From: Paraburkholderia unamae
GTDB taxonomy: Bacteria; Pseudomonadota; Gammaproteobacteria; Burkholderiales; Burkholderiaceae
Assembly (NCBI RefSeq): GCF_003268775.1
Contig: NZ_QLSU01000023.1
Span: 62,001 to 126,000, forward strand
DNA length: 64,000 bases
Reading direction: 5' to 3'
Part shown: one piece after another, positions 8,064 through 17,292 of the stretch
Position numbering within the stretch: the first letter of the stretch is position 1
How the letters are laid out: each line of letters opens with the position of its first letter
The notes under the pieces: generated by a model
Told to the model about the DNA's origin: nothing
What the model saw: only the letters and a program-made list of their open reading frames with translations
The model's database searches: none
Position numbers and translations under genes: made by a program

Positions 8064-9041
8064 ATGGATCTGACGCGCATTGATCTCAACCTGCTGGTCT
8101 CGCTCGACGTGCTGCTCGCCGAATGCAATGTGACAAAGGCGGCCGCGCGGCTGCACATCAGCCAGCCGGCGCTTTCCGCGCAGCTCGCCCGCCTGCGGAA
8201 CCTGTTCGACGATCCGCTGCTGGTCCCGCTGCAAAAGGGCCGGGGCATGAATCCGACCGCACGCGCGCTGGCGTTGCACGGCCCCCTGCGCTCGGCGCTC
8301 AAGACGCTGGGCGCGGTGGTGCAAACCGAACTCACGTTCGATCCCGCAAAAGACGAGCGGGTGTTCCGCATCGCGCTCGGCGACAACGCCATGATCGCCG
8401 TGGGCGCGCCGCTTGCCGCGCACATGGCGTCGCAGACGAGCGGCAACGTGAGGATCGCCTTCAGCATGAGCGAGCCCGAACGCATCGGGCGATTCATGGA
8501 AGAAGGCGAATTCGACGTGCTCATCGACTCGGAGCGCGCCATTCCGGGCGGCCTGCTTTCGGCGGTGCTGCGCGAGGAGCCGTTCGTCATGGCACAGCGC
8601 AAGCACCACCCTCGTGGAAAGCGGCCGCTGAACCTGAAGACGTATTGCGCGATGCGTCACGTCGTCGTCTCGCCCGGCCGCGACAATTTCCGGGGATATA
8701 TGGACGGTTATCTCGAAGCCCTTGGCCAGCGCAGGAATACGATCCTTGCCGTGCCGCAGGCAGGCATGATCCCGGACATCCTGGCCGGCTCCGATTGCGT
8801 GTGCACGCTCCCGCGCATGCTCCTCTCCCGCTGCCTGGATGTCGTTGATATATTCGATCTGCCGTTCCCCTGCGAACCGTATCGGCTATCTCTCGCGTGG
8901 CATATTCGCGACGACAACGATCCTGCGGTGAAGTGGCTGCGCGAGCAGATTTTCGCGCTGGAGAAGGTGGACAGCATATCGCGCAAGCGGTCAACGTCTT
9001 CAACGAACCGTCGCAAGCGTCGAACGGAAACCGGGTGCTGA
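8064..9041 (+). CDS. LysR-family transcriptional regulator (NodD/LinR-like)
   Basis: A 325-residue LysR regulator. The winged helix-turn-helix covers about residues 5-65 with the family pattern NVTKAAARLHISQPALSAQL and RLRNLFDDPLLVP; the opening MDLTRIDLNLLVSLDVLL is typical of the NodD/LinR/NahR subgroup. The remainder is the two-lobed effector-binding domain; the C-terminus ends in a basic tail (SRKRSTSSTNRRKRR). It is divergent from the SDR-lipocalin operon, so it likely activates that operon in response to an aromatic or related compound. The effector is unknown. Confidence 0.9.
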   Translation: MDLTRIDLNLLVSLDVLLAECNVTKAAARLHISQPALSAQLARLRNLFDDPLLVPLQKGRGMNPTARALALHGPLRSALKTLGAVVQTELTFDPAKDERVFRIALGDNAMIAVGAPLAAHMASQTSGNVRIAFSMSEPERIGRFMEEGEFDVLIDSERAIPGGLLSAVLREEPFVMAQRKHHPRGKRPLNLKTYCAMRHVVVSPGRDNFRGYMDGYLEALGQRRNTILAVPQAGMIPDILAGSDCVCTLPRMLLSRCLDVVDIFDLPFPCEPYRLSLAWHIRDDNDPAVKWLREQIFALEKVDSISRKRSTSSTNRRKRRTETGC

Positions 9042-9098
9042 ATATAGTTAGGATACCAATTTATTTTCACACAGACCCGGTCTTGACTTGTCGCTTTG

Positions 9099-9881
9099 CT
9101 AGATGTTCTCCGCCATCGCACGCACCGTCTGATTGATCCGCGTCTTCATATGAAAGAACGTGTCGCTGTCTCGCAACGCCAACGTGCGCGTGGCGCCCAG
9201 GTGAGACGTGACATCGATGTCCTCCAGCACCCGTGCGGGTCGCCGTGAAAACACGATGATCCGGTCCGCAAGGAAGACGGCTTCCTCGACATCGTGAGTG
9301 ACAAAGATCACGGTGCGCGCCTCCTCGCTCTGAATACGGCGCAGTTCCACCTGAAGCTGCTCGCGCCGCTGCGCGTCAAGCGCGCCAAACGGTTCGTCCA
9401 TCAGAAGCACTTCGGAGCCCGCGGCCAGCGTTCGCGCGATGGCCACCCGTTGGCGCATGCCCCCCGATATCCTGTTCGGGAAGGTGTCCGCGAATTCATG
9501 AAGGCCGACAAGGCGCAGATAATAATCGGTGCGGCGACGCTTCTCTTCCTTGCCAAGGTCGGCCCGGTAGCGCATGCCGAAGGCCACGTTCTGGCCGACG
9601 GTCAGCCACGGAAACGACGAATACGATTGAAACACCATGCCGCGCCGCTGGTCGGGCTTGCCGACCGGCTCACCCTCAAGACGGATTTCGCCGGTGCTCG
9701 GCGTGTCGAGTCCGCCTGACATGCGCATCAGGGTCGTCTTGCCACAACCGGAAGGTCCGAGAAATACAACGAACTGGCCTCTCGGGATCGTCAGATCGAA
9801 GGGTTTTTCGACGACCGGCAAGCCACCGAACTGTTTCGTGACCCCGTCGAAAACCAGATACTCTGTCGTTCGAATGTTCAT
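9099..9881 (-). CDS. NitT/TauT-type ABC transporter, ATP-binding subunit
   Basis: A 260-residue ABC ATPase of the SsuB/TauB/NrtD group. It has Walker A GPSGCGKTT (about 43-51), Q-loop in GMVFQSYSSFPW, signature ISGGMRQRVAIART, Walker B VLLMDEPFGALD and the switch His in VIFVTHDVEEA. It powers uptake of a small organic nitrogen, sulfur or similar compound together with the permease and binding protein just upstream. Its ATG overlaps the permease stop by one base (TAATG), showing translational coupling. The LysR gene converges on it from the left. Confidence 0.92.
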   Translation of the reverse strand: MNIRTTEYLVFDGVTKQFGGLPVVEKPFDLTIPRGQFVVFLGPSGCGKTTLMRMSGGLDTPSTGEIRLEGEPVGKPDQRRGMVFQSYSSFPWLTVGQNVAFGMRYRADLGKEEKRRRTDYYLRLVGLHEFADTFPNRISGGMRQRVAIARTLAAGSEVLLMDEPFGALDAQRREQLQVELRRIQSEEARTVIFVTHDVEEAVFLADRIIVFSRRPARVLEDIDVTSHLGATRTLALRDSDTFFHMKTRINQTVRAMAENI

Positions 9882-10684
9882 TAATCAGCACTCTTGAGAT
9901 AGCGGAACATCCGCCGATGTAGCGCGCGAATCATCTGGTCGCTGACGAGACCGATGATGCCGATCACGAAGACGCCGGCCATGACCTGATCTGTCTGCAT
10001 GTAACGGCGCGCATTCCAGATGACGAAGCCGAGGCCGCTATCGGACGCCACGATTTCAGCAATGATCAGGTAGGTCCAGCACCATCCGAGCGTAATGCGC
10101 AAATTGTCGACCAGATTGGGCAGCATCGATCGCCAGGCGATATCCGTGAGAATTTGGAACGGACGGCCGCCGAGCGTACGCGCGATCTCGATGTATTCGT
10201 GGGGAACGCGATTGGCGTCGTCGACCACGAGCAGGACCAGCTGGAAGAACGTTCCCAGCCACAGCAGGAAGATCTTGGTTTCCTCGCCGACGCCGAACCA
10301 GATAATGCTGATCGGCACCAGCGCCGGTGTCGGCAAGTACCGGATGAAGTCCACGATCGGTTCCAGCGCGGCGTTGATCGGACGATAGCTGCTCATCAAC
10401 AGGCCGATGGGAATCGCCATTGCCGCCGACAACGCAAATGCCGCGAGAATGCGCCCGATCGAAATCAGCGCGTTGCCGACGATCTGCCCTTCGAGGGTCA
10501 TGGTCCACAGGCTGCGAGCGATCTCGATGGGCGACGGCAGAAAAGTGGGATCGACCCAGCCTTTCCATGACGACACCTGCCACACCAGCAAGACTGCGAA
10601 GCTGGCGCCCAGGCCAACAAGAACGTTGGCCAGGCGGCTGATGCTGCCACGAAAGGCGAAGGCGTTCTGAAGCGGCTTGTTCAC
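9881..10684 (-). CDS. NitT/TauT-type ABC transporter, permease subunit
   Basis: A 267-residue membrane protein with about six transmembrane segments and the inner-membrane permease signature typical of the SsuC/TauC group: EIARTLGGRPFQILTDIAWRSMLPNLVDNLR, where the EAR/EIA-x-x-x-G loop contacts the ATPase. The C-terminus carries ARRYMQTDQVMAGVFVIGIIG, also characteristic. It overlaps the binding-protein stop by four bases (ATGA) and the ATPase start by one, so the three transporter genes form a tight operon in the order binding protein, permease, ATPase. Confidence 0.92.
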   Translation of the reverse strand: MNKPLQNAFAFRGSISRLANVLVGLGASFAVLLVWQVSSWKGWVDPTFLPSPIEIARSLWTMTLEGQIVGNALISIGRILAAFALSAAMAIPIGLLMSSYRPINAALEPIVDFIRYLPTPALVPISIIWFGVGEETKIFLLWLGTFFQLVLLVVDDANRVPHEYIEIARTLGGRPFQILTDIAWRSMLPNLVDNLRITLGWCWTYLIIAEIVASDSGLGFVIWNARRYMQTDQVMAGVFVIGIIGLVSDQMIRALHRRMFRYLKSAD

Positions 10685-11703
10685 TTGAGGTCGGCGGCCG
10701 AAATGGATTGCAGAGCCGAACCGTCGAATGAACCGGCGGCCGACAGCGTATGGTCCGATGCGCCGTTCGCAAGATTCAGCTTCATCAGCGTATCGAAAGT
10801 CTTGTAGATGGAACCCGGCTGCCCGGCCGCGCCGAAATATTGCTTCGCGGTGTCGAGCGACGTATAGGAGAGGCTTCCATCGATGCTCGCCTTGAAGTCT
10901 TTTTCGCTCTGACTAAAGTGCGGCGCGGCACGACGGATGAAGTCGGCGGGCTTGGCGTTGTAATACGCAATCGCCTTGTACACGCCGATCAGGAAATTCT
11001 TGTAGGCGAGCGGGTCGGCCTTGAGTTTCGACTGGTTGACGATGATGGCGTCGACAATCGTACCCGGGTAGCTTGCCGATGAAACCAGAATATGAGCGCC
11101 GCGTTTCTCGCCCAGTGTGACTGCCTTGTTCATGAACGGCTGGAACGTCCCGATTGCCGCAACGTTGCGGTCCGAAAACACCGATAGCGCATCGGACCCC
11201 GCGGTCTGCTTGACCGTCATGTCCTTGTAGCTCAGCCCGGCCTTGCTCAGTTCGAGTTGCAGCAGGAGATACGCGGGAATATCCGTTTCCATCGCCACCA
11301 CCTTGCCCTTCAGGTCGCTGACCTTCTGGATCGAGCCGTCCGCGACCACGCCGTCGCCGCCGTTGGACTCGTCGATCGTGCCGATCATGACGCCCGGCGT
11401 CGAGGGGCTGCGCGGGCGACGCTGATAGTCGTCGACGGTGCGCATGTCGACTTCGATATCGCCGTGTGCGATGCCTGCGAGCGCGTCGGCCTGTTCATCG
11501 TCGAACTTGACGGACACCTTCAGCCCCAGCTTCTTGAAGTAGCCAAGATCGTTCGCCACAAAAACCGGCGCGAAGCCTGACCAGTTATTGCAGATCACGC
11601 GAATCGTCTTGTCCTCGGCGTGAGCGGCCTGACTGGCGGCGACCAGGGCGAAGGCGAGCATCGCCGCACGAGCGCTGCCCCGATGATTGAGTCGTTTTGA
11701 CAT
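10681..11703 (-). CDS. NitT/TauT-type ABC transporter, periplasmic binding protein
   Basis: A 340-residue exported protein with a signal peptide (MSKRLNHRGSARAAMLAFAL, cleavage probably after AHA) and an NMT1/SsuA-like fold. The mature N-terminus reads TIRVICNNWSGFAPVFVAND, then LGYFKKLGLKV, both typical of this binding-protein group, which recognises taurine, sulfonates, nitrate, aromatic acids or pyrimidine precursors. The ligand here cannot be told from sequence. The amidohydrolase gene lies 50 bases upstream in the same direction and suggests a nitrogen-containing heterocycle or amide as substrate (inference). Confidence 0.9.
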   Translation of the reverse strand: MSKRLNHRGSARAAMLAFALVAASQAAHAEDKTIRVICNNWSGFAPVFVANDLGYFKKLGLKVSVKFDDEQADALAGIAHGDIEVDMRTVDDYQRRPRSPSTPGVMIGTIDESNGGDGVVADGSIQKVSDLKGKVVAMETDIPAYLLLQLELSKAGLSYKDMTVKQTAGSDALSVFSDRNVAAIGTFQPFMNKAVTLGEKRGAHILVSSASYPGTIVDAIIVNQSKLKADPLAYKNFLIGVYKAIAYYNAKPADFIRRAAPHFSQSEKDFKASIDGSLSYTSLDTAKQYFGAAGQPGSIYKTFDTLMKLNLANGASDHTLSAAGSFDGSALQSISAADLK

Positions 11704-11753
11704 GAGTGGTATTCCTAACGAATTAGCAGAATGGGAACTGCGAAGGGGAAAGA

Positions 11754-13343
11754 TCAGCTACGCGTTGGATCGGCGTCGCCGACCCAACGATTCATGCGCA
11801 CATCGACAGCAAGCGACTTCTGGTACATCGCGCGGTAATGGGGAAGCCATTCAGCGGCGTCGCGCATCAAGGTGTCGCGCTGCCCGGCAGCGGCCGCCAT
11901 GATGGCGCGGGCCTCCTGTCTCAGGGCCGATTCGTCGATGGTCTGTAGCTTGCCGTCGCGCATCACCACCTGCCCCGCGACCATCGTCATGACGACCGCA
12001 CGGCTTGCGTCCGCATACACGAGCTGGCGCGCGATATCGTTGAGCGGCGTGAACGGCAGCGTATCCAGATCCAGCATGATCAGATCGGCCTGGAAACCCG
12101 CCGCAAGACGGCCAAGCCGGTGTGCCTGACGCATCGCGGTCGCGCCGCCCCTGAACATGCACTGAAGGATCTCGCTCGCAACGGGCCACGATTCGGGATT
12201 CGGATCGCCGATCGTATGAATCAGCGCCGCCGTCTTCATGACCGACCACAGGTTGACCGCATCGTCCGCGATGATTTCATCGGACCCGAGCGCAATCGGA
12301 ACCCCCGCTTGCGAAAGCCGCCGGAACGGCATGACGCCGCTGCCGAGCCGCAGATTGCTGATCGGGTTATGAATCACCTGGGCACGAGATCGCGCCAGCA
12401 GCGCAATATCGTCGTCGTCGATCCACACGGCGTGGATCACATTCATGCGTTCGGACAGCAGCGCGAGGTCGTCGACATACTGGATCAGCGAGCGGCCGTT
12501 CAGGCACACTTCGCCAAACACGCGCTGCAAGCGAGTCTCCAGCATGTGGATGTAAAACGGCAGATCGTGTGTGCGGCTGAGTGCGTCGAGCGCTCGCAGA
12601 TAATCGACGCTCACGCGCTGCGGCGCCGAACACGACACCGCGGCGCGCAGCCGTCCGTCACTGGATTGATGCCACGTCTCGATCAGATAGCGATAGTGAC
12701 GCAGCAGGTCGTCCGTCTGCATGGGCGCGGGGGCTTCGAGCCGCGCCCGGAGTCCGGCGGGAACGAGGTCGCCGAGAAACGGAAGCTTGGTGATTTCAGG
12801 CAGGTTGGGCTGGTCGAGCGCCACCGTCGCCCGAATACCGATATCGCGATAGGCGCTCATCACCGCGTCGATTTCGGCATGGCTCGGGGTCGGCAGGAAG
12901 AACGCATCGTCCTGCACCGAAGTGACGCCGATCTTCAGCATTTCCGCGGCGCCGATCTGCGTGCGGACGTAGGCGCTGCGGGCGGATACCGCTGCGTCGG
13001 GATTCGCAGGCACTTCGTAGAGCATGAAGAGTTCGAGCGGCAGACTGTCCAGCGCGCCCTTCAGGAAGTTCGTCGGCGAATGGAAATGCGCGTTGATCAG
13101 GCCCGGCATGACAAGGTGCCCGCTGCCGTCTATCACGAGATGCGCATCGCCAATGCCTCGTGACGCATCCGGGGCGATTTCGCGGATCTTGCCGTGTTCG
13201 ATGACGATGTCCGCGCGGCCATACTGCGGGCATGCAGGATCCATCGTCAGTACGCAGGCATTCCTGATGACGGTCAGGGGTGCCACACCGTCGCTTGTCG
13301 GGGCCGTAGAAGCATTCGCCGGCCCAACAGGGTTGTCGCTCAT
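11754..13343 (-). CDS. TRZ/ATZ-type metal-dependent amidohydrolase/deaminase
   Basis: A 529-residue amidohydrolase. It opens with the beta-sandwich region (VIRNACVLTMDP, ADIVIEHGKIREIAPD), then VMPGLINAHFHSPTN with the metal-binding pair His86 and His88. Further probable metal and catalytic residues are in FYIHMLET, NVIHAVWIDDDDI and GSDEI. The C-terminal sandwich contains AGFQADLIMLDLDT. The family hydrolyses aminated heterocycles or deaminates purines and pyrimidines. The start at 13343 has AAGGTGA just upstream; an ATG at 13376 is also in frame. The next genes encode an importer, so uptake and hydrolysis of the same nitrogen source is likely. At 529 residues it is longer than most TRZ/ATZ enzymes (about 450). 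Confidence 0.85.
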   Translation of the reverse strand: MSDNPVGPANASTAPTSDGVAPLTVIRNACVLTMDPACPQYGRADIVIEHGKIREIAPDASRGIGDAHLVIDGSGHLVMPGLINAHFHSPTNFLKGALDSLPLELFMLYEVPANPDAAVSARSAYVRTQIGAAEMLKIGVTSVQDDAFFLPTPSHAEIDAVMSAYRDIGIRATVALDQPNLPEITKLPFLGDLVPAGLRARLEAPAPMQTDDLLRHYRYLIETWHQSSDGRLRAAVSCSAPQRVSVDYLRALDALSRTHDLPFYIHMLETRLQRVFGEVCLNGRSLIQYVDDLALLSERMNVIHAVWIDDDDIALLARSRAQVIHNPISNLRLGSGVMPFRRLSQAGVPIALGSDEIIADDAVNLWSVMKTAALIHTIGDPNPESWPVASEILQCMFRGGATAMRQAHRLGRLAAGFQADLIMLDLDTLPFTPLNDIARQLVYADASRAVVMTMVAGQVVMRDGKLQTIDESALRQEARAIMAAAAGQRDTLMRDAAEWLPHYRAMYQKSLAVDVRMNRWVGDADPTRS

Positions 13344-13439
13344 CGCGATCACCTTTTTGCTGGACGGGCACGCCAACCCGATATCCTCTATGTGAACAGA
13401 GGAGCGCTGCCTTTGACGGTTTCGAAATTAAGGGAAAAA

Positions 13440-13465
13440 TTTTTTGACGTCAACGCGTCAAAAAA
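13440..13465. promoter_or_regulatory. Long A/T-flanked inverted repeat upstream of the amidohydrolase gene
   Basis: TTTTTTGACG at 13440-13449 and CGTCAAAAAA at 13456-13465 form a perfect 10-bp inverted repeat with a 6-base spacer. Inside it is a perfect palindrome, TTGACGTCAA (13444-13453). It is about 100 bases before the amidohydrolase ATG and about 140 bases after the diguanylate-cyclase stop. On the minus strand it is followed by five T residues, so it could be a terminator for the cyclase gene or an operator for the amidohydrolase-importer operon. Confidence 0.5.
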
Positions 13466-13511
13466 AAGCCGTCGGCGCTCATCATCGTCAACGACCGGCG
13501 ACGAAATGCGC

Positions 13512-13544
13512 GCTTCATAGCCGCTTCATGGCCGCTTCATGGCC
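13512..13544. repeat. Three tandem copies of an 11-bp unit
   Basis: GCTTCATAGCC, GCTTCATGGCC and GCTTCATGGCC follow each other without gaps. The unit is close to one helical turn. It lies in the 261-base gap between the amidohydrolase start and the cyclase stop. A slipped-strand origin is likely, and a protein-binding role is possible. Confidence 0.8.
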
Positions 13545-13604
13545 GAGGCACCGTCAAGCCATCGAACGCTCAGGCGCGCAAAGGCAAGCTGTCCGGCAAG
13601 GCCA

Positions 13605-14744
13605 CTAGCAACGCTCCTCCCTGAGCGCCTTCTTGCGTTTGACGGCATACATGGCCAGATCGGCGCGGCGCAACACGAGATCGACATCGGGCTCGTCCGC
13701 CGCCACCTGCGTGAAGCCCACGCTCGCCCCCACGCTCACGCGCAGTCCCGGCGCGAGGTCGAAGGGCCGCTCGATCGCGTCCGCCGCCAGCGTGGCCCAG
13801 TCGTCCGGCGCGGCATCCACGCGCGGGTCCACGATGACGAATTCATCGCCCCCGATACGCGCCACCAGCGCGCCCTTGCTCGCGAGCGTCGTGAGACGCG
13901 TGGCCACCTGGGCGAGCAGCAGGTCGCCCGCCTCGTGGCCGTGTGCGTCGTTGATCGACTTGAAGCCGTCGAGATCGACGAAGAACGCGGTCATGCCCGC
14001 CTTGATGGGCGACGCCCCCGTGCGGCAGGCCGCGCTCAACAGGCCGTCCCGATTCAGGAGTCCGGTCAGCGTGTCGTGCCGCGCGCGGTGGCTGTTTTCG
14101 CGCTCCGCCTTCATCGTCGAAATGAGCAACGCGTTCAGATGGCGCGCGGCCACGCTCATCGCGAACACGTAGAAGGGAATTTGCAGCAGCGTCAGCAGAA
14201 GAACCGGTTCGCCGCCCAGCAGCGCGCCAATGCAGCACGGACCGAGCGACAGGCAGATCATCACGGCCACCAGTCGAGGCGCCGCAAAATTGCGGAAGCA
14301 GATTCCGCCCACCATCGCGGCAGCGGAAAGAAAGGCCAGTGTGGCGGATACCCAGTCTCCGCTCATCGCGGTGACCAAGGCGCCGTAGCCGACCGTCGCG
14401 CCCCACAACGGCGCGAGCAGAACATAGAGGTCGGTGGGCGTTGCCTGCCCCTGCGCCGCGCGACGCCGCGAATACACGAGCACGACCAGCCGTAGCGCGC
14501 ATACCGCGATCTCCGCGATGAACCACAGCTTGAACGGCAAGGTCGGATGCCGCCGCGCCAGCACCCAGGCCACCGCCACCGTGTTGGACACGCCGCCAAA
14601 AAAGATCGGCAGCGTGCCAAACAGGGTGCCGACCAGCGCGACGCGGATCTCGTGAGGCGCGTCCTGACCGGGTGCGGTCAGCCAGCGGGCCAGTCTGCCG
14701 CGCGGCAAAGAGTAGATTTCCTTCCGGTAATTCACCTGTATCAC
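13605..14744 (-). CDS. Membrane diguanylate cyclase (GGDEF domain)
   Basis: A 379-residue protein with about six hydrophobic segments in residues 30-205 and a C-terminal GGDEF domain. The domain opens RHDTLTGLLNRDGLL, has FFVDLDGFKSINDAHGHEAGD and the active-site signature RIGGDEFV with GGDEF at residues 298-302. This should make cyclic di-GMP from two GTP. The product-inhibition site RxxD, expected five residues before GGDEF, is SKGA here, so I-site feedback is probably absent. No EAL domain is present. The start at 14744 is an ATG; there is no obvious operon partner. Confidence 0.9.
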   Translation of the reverse strand: MIQVNYRKEIYSLPRGRLARWLTAPGQDAPHEIRVALVGTLFGTLPIFFGGVSNTVAVAWVLARRHPTLPFKLWFIAEIAVCALRLVVLVYSRRRAAQGQATPTDLYVLLAPLWGATVGYGALVTAMSGDWVSATLAFLSAAAMVGGICFRNFAAPRLVAVMICLSLGPCCIGALLGGEPVLLLTLLQIPFYVFAMSVAARHLNALLISTMKAERENSHRARHDTLTGLLNRDGLLSAACRTGASPIKAGMTAFFVDLDGFKSINDAHGHEAGDLLLAQVATRLTTLASKGALVARIGGDEFVIVDPRVDAAPDDWATLAADAIERPFDLAPGLRVSVGASVGFTQVAADEPDVDLVLRRADLAMYAVKRKKALREERC

Positions 14745-15398
14745 CGCCTGTCATGCCGCGCCCCGGCCGCGTGGCCGGTCGTGTCAATCATGTGTTCAAG
14801 GGTTGAGCCGCGACCTGACCGGCCCGCCCGGCTCCCCCGGTTCAGGCCGCGTCCTTCCACCTGATCCGGGCGATGACGGAACCGCAGTCGCGTGAACGCC
14901 CAACTACGTTTACGGCCGGCAATGCAGGGAACTTTAGGATTGCGCCTTCAAATCGGCGCGGACGCCAACCGGCAGCGCGCCGGGCCTTGGCGGGCGGGGA
15001 AGTCGCGGCCCCGATTTTTGCGAAATATCAAAAAGCCAACTGGCCAGCCAGAAAAGTCCTGGCAAATGTACTTTTTTTACCGGGCCTTTTCATTTCCCTC
15101 AGCGCAAAGTGCGGCAAGACCGATGCCACATCGCGTCAACAAGAACGAACGAAGAGACATGCCGACCATTTTTTCCAGTTAATCGCCCGGCGATTGCTTC
15201 GGTGAATGCGGTTACGCCGCCATCCATCCGTCGCTGACCGCACGCCGATGCCGGTACGGCTCGCTCCGCTGCGTTGCCCGGCGCTCCGATCTGCAAACGA
15301 AATCACCTTGCGCCCACAAGCCAGGCCGGTGATATCGGCGCGCCGGTTTCACCCCGTTTCAGCATGAAATCCCATCACTTCAAAAAGAGTATGCCCTG
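14745..15398. other. Long intergenic region between divergent genes
   Basis: This 654-base stretch between the diguanylate-cyclase gene and the beta-propeller gene has no convincing gene. Small open frames around 14873-15205 lack a good start context and have no recognisable motif. The segment at about 15060-15100 is conspicuously A/T-rich for this window (a run of seven T residues), and promoter elements are likely there, but I cannot define them. No known riboswitch or RNA gene was recognised. Confidence 0.35.
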
Positions 15399-17270
15399 AT
15401 GAGTAAGAAAAATTTGATCATAGGTCTCACCTGTTCGATCGGCCTGTTCGCCTCGGCTGTGGCGCAGGCCAAGGACGTCATGTTGTTCAACCGCATCGGG
15501 CCGACGAAGTCCGTGCTGTACGTGGCAAATGCCGACGGCACCGGCGCGCACGCGTTGCCGGGCTCATCCGGATTCGACTACAACGCGCGCTTTTCCGATG
15601 ACGGCCAGTGGATCGTTTTCACTTCGGAGCGCGAAGGACGCGGGCAATCCGATATCTATCGCATGCGCACAGACGGCAGCGCGCTCGAGCGCTTGACCGA
15701 CGATCCGGCCGTGGACGATCAGGCGTCGATGTCGCCCGACAATCGCTATGTCGCCTTCATGTCGGACCGCGGCTCGCATCGCGCCGATATCTGGATTCTC
15801 GACCTCGCCACCCGCAAGCTGACCAACCTGACCGGCGCGGCGCCGATTCAAGGCGACCCGATGAAGCCGGACGGTTTCTATCGCCCTTCGTGGTCGCCCG
15901 ACGGCCAGTGGATCGCCTTCTCGTCCGATCGCAACACCGAATGGAAATCGCACGACAAGGGCGCCGCCTGGGAGCATCTGCAAGCACTCTCCGTGTATAT
16001 CGTGCATCCCGATGGCACCGGTTTGAAGCGGCTGTCGCCCGAGGGCGTGATGACCGGTTCGCCCAGGTGGTCGGCGGACGGCAAGCAGTTGATCGCCTAC
16101 CAGGGCGATGTGGAGGTGAGCTGGCTGTCGCGCGTGGATCAACTGTCGATGAAGGCGACCTCGCAGATCGTGGCGATCGACGTGGCAACCGGCCAGTCCC
16201 GTGAATTGACCTCGGGCCCGGGCGTCAAGCTCAATCCGCAGTTCTTGCCGGACGGCCGCTTCGGCTACAGCACCAAGTCCGCGCAAACGACCGGGATCAT
16301 GTACTCCGACGGCCCGAAGCCGTTCCCCCCGAACCTGCGCGAGCCGTCGTGGAGCAAGGACGGCAAGCAGGTCGTCTACGAGCGGATCGACAACCTGCCG
16401 CTCGCGCAGAACACGCCGCTCTATAGCTGGAATCCCAAGTACGAATACCGTTACACGGACGTCTTCCCGATGTTCGCCAGGGACGGCACGCTGGCCCTCT
16501 CCAACAAGGACATCGATACGTCGCTCGTGATCATGAATGCCGACGGCACCAACAAGCAGTTGGTGTTTCAGTCGACCACGAAATGCGCCGCCGGCAAGAA
16601 CCCGTCGGGCCAGTGCGGCGACATGATCGGCGTTGCGCTCACCCCGTCATGGATGCCCGACAGCAAGTCGCTCGTCTTCAGCTTCGGCGGCTATTGGCGC
16701 ACGCGCGACCAGAACGTCGCCAACGTCAAGCTGATCAACCGCGACGGCACCGGCGTTCAGGATCTCACCTCGCCCACCTCGAACACCGGCTTTGCGAGCG
16801 TCTCGCCCGATGGCAAGCAGATGGTGTACCGCTCCTGGGCCAAGGGCGACGAGGGGCTGCGCATCATGGACCTCGCAACCCGCAAGGTGCGCGTGCTGAC
16901 GACCGACTGGGACAACGTGCCCGGCTGGTCGCCCGCCGACGACCGCATCGTGTTCACGCGCAAGCAGAAGGATGGCAACTTCGACATCTTCACGATCAAG
17001 TCGGACGGCACCGAACTGCGCCGCCTGACGAACTTCCCGGCATCGGACGCGCATGCGGTCTGGAGCTGGGACGGCAAGAAGATCCTGTGGAACAGCAGCG
17101 AATATGGCTTCAAGGACGAATCCGCGCTCTACGACAATTCGTTCCAGCCGTACGGGCAGGTGTGGTCGATGAACCCCGATGGCTCGGACAAGGAAATGCT
17201 GACCGACAGCCGCTGGGAAGACTCGATGCCGGCCTTCGTTCCGCCTGCCGCCCACATCGCGACGAAATGA
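15399..17270 (+). CDS. Secreted TolB-like/PD40 beta-propeller protein
   Basis: A 623-residue exported protein with a signal peptide (MSKKNLIIGLTCSIGLFASA, cleavage near AQA). Repeated PD40/WD40-like blades follow, each with a D-G-x-x-x-x-x-T/S-x-x and S-P/A-D-G-x-W/Q-I/V-x-F pattern, for example ARFSDDGQWIVFTSER, SWSPDGQWIAFSSDR, RWSADGKQLIAYQGD, SVSPDGKQMVYRSWAKG and AVWSWDGKKILWNSSEYG. The fold resembles the C-terminal propeller of TolB and the N-terminal propeller of prolyl-oligopeptidases, but no peptidase domain is attached. Location is presumably periplasmic or extracellular. No TolA, Pal or peptidase gene is nearby, so its partner is unknown. Confidence 0.8.
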   Translation: MSKKNLIIGLTCSIGLFASAVAQAKDVMLFNRIGPTKSVLYVANADGTGAHALPGSSGFDYNARFSDDGQWIVFTSEREGRGQSDIYRMRTDGSALERLTDDPAVDDQASMSPDNRYVAFMSDRGSHRADIWILDLATRKLTNLTGAAPIQGDPMKPDGFYRPSWSPDGQWIAFSSDRNTEWKSHDKGAAWEHLQALSVYIVHPDGTGLKRLSPEGVMTGSPRWSADGKQLIAYQGDVEVSWLSRVDQLSMKATSQIVAIDVATGQSRELTSGPGVKLNPQFLPDGRFGYSTKSAQTTGIMYSDGPKPFPPNLREPSWSKDGKQVVYERIDNLPLAQNTPLYSWNPKYEYRYTDVFPMFARDGTLALSNKDIDTSLVIMNADGTNKQLVFQSTTKCAAGKNPSGQCGDMIGVALTPSWMPDSKSLVFSFGGYWRTRDQNVANVKLINRDGTGVQDLTSPTSNTGFASVSPDGKQMVYRSWAKGDEGLRIMDLATRKVRVLTTDWDNVPGWSPADDRIVFTRKQKDGNFDIFTIKSDGTELRRLTNFPASDAHAVWSWDGKKILWNSSEYGFKDESALYDNSFQPYGQVWSMNPDGSDKEMLTDSRWEDSMPAFVPPAAHIATK

Positions 17271-17292
17271 TCGCGCCCGCAGTGGCGTGAGA

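Noticed and set aside
14873..15205. Small open frames in the 654-base intergenic region
   Set aside because: No ribosome-binding site, no recognisable motif and atypical composition compared with real genes here.
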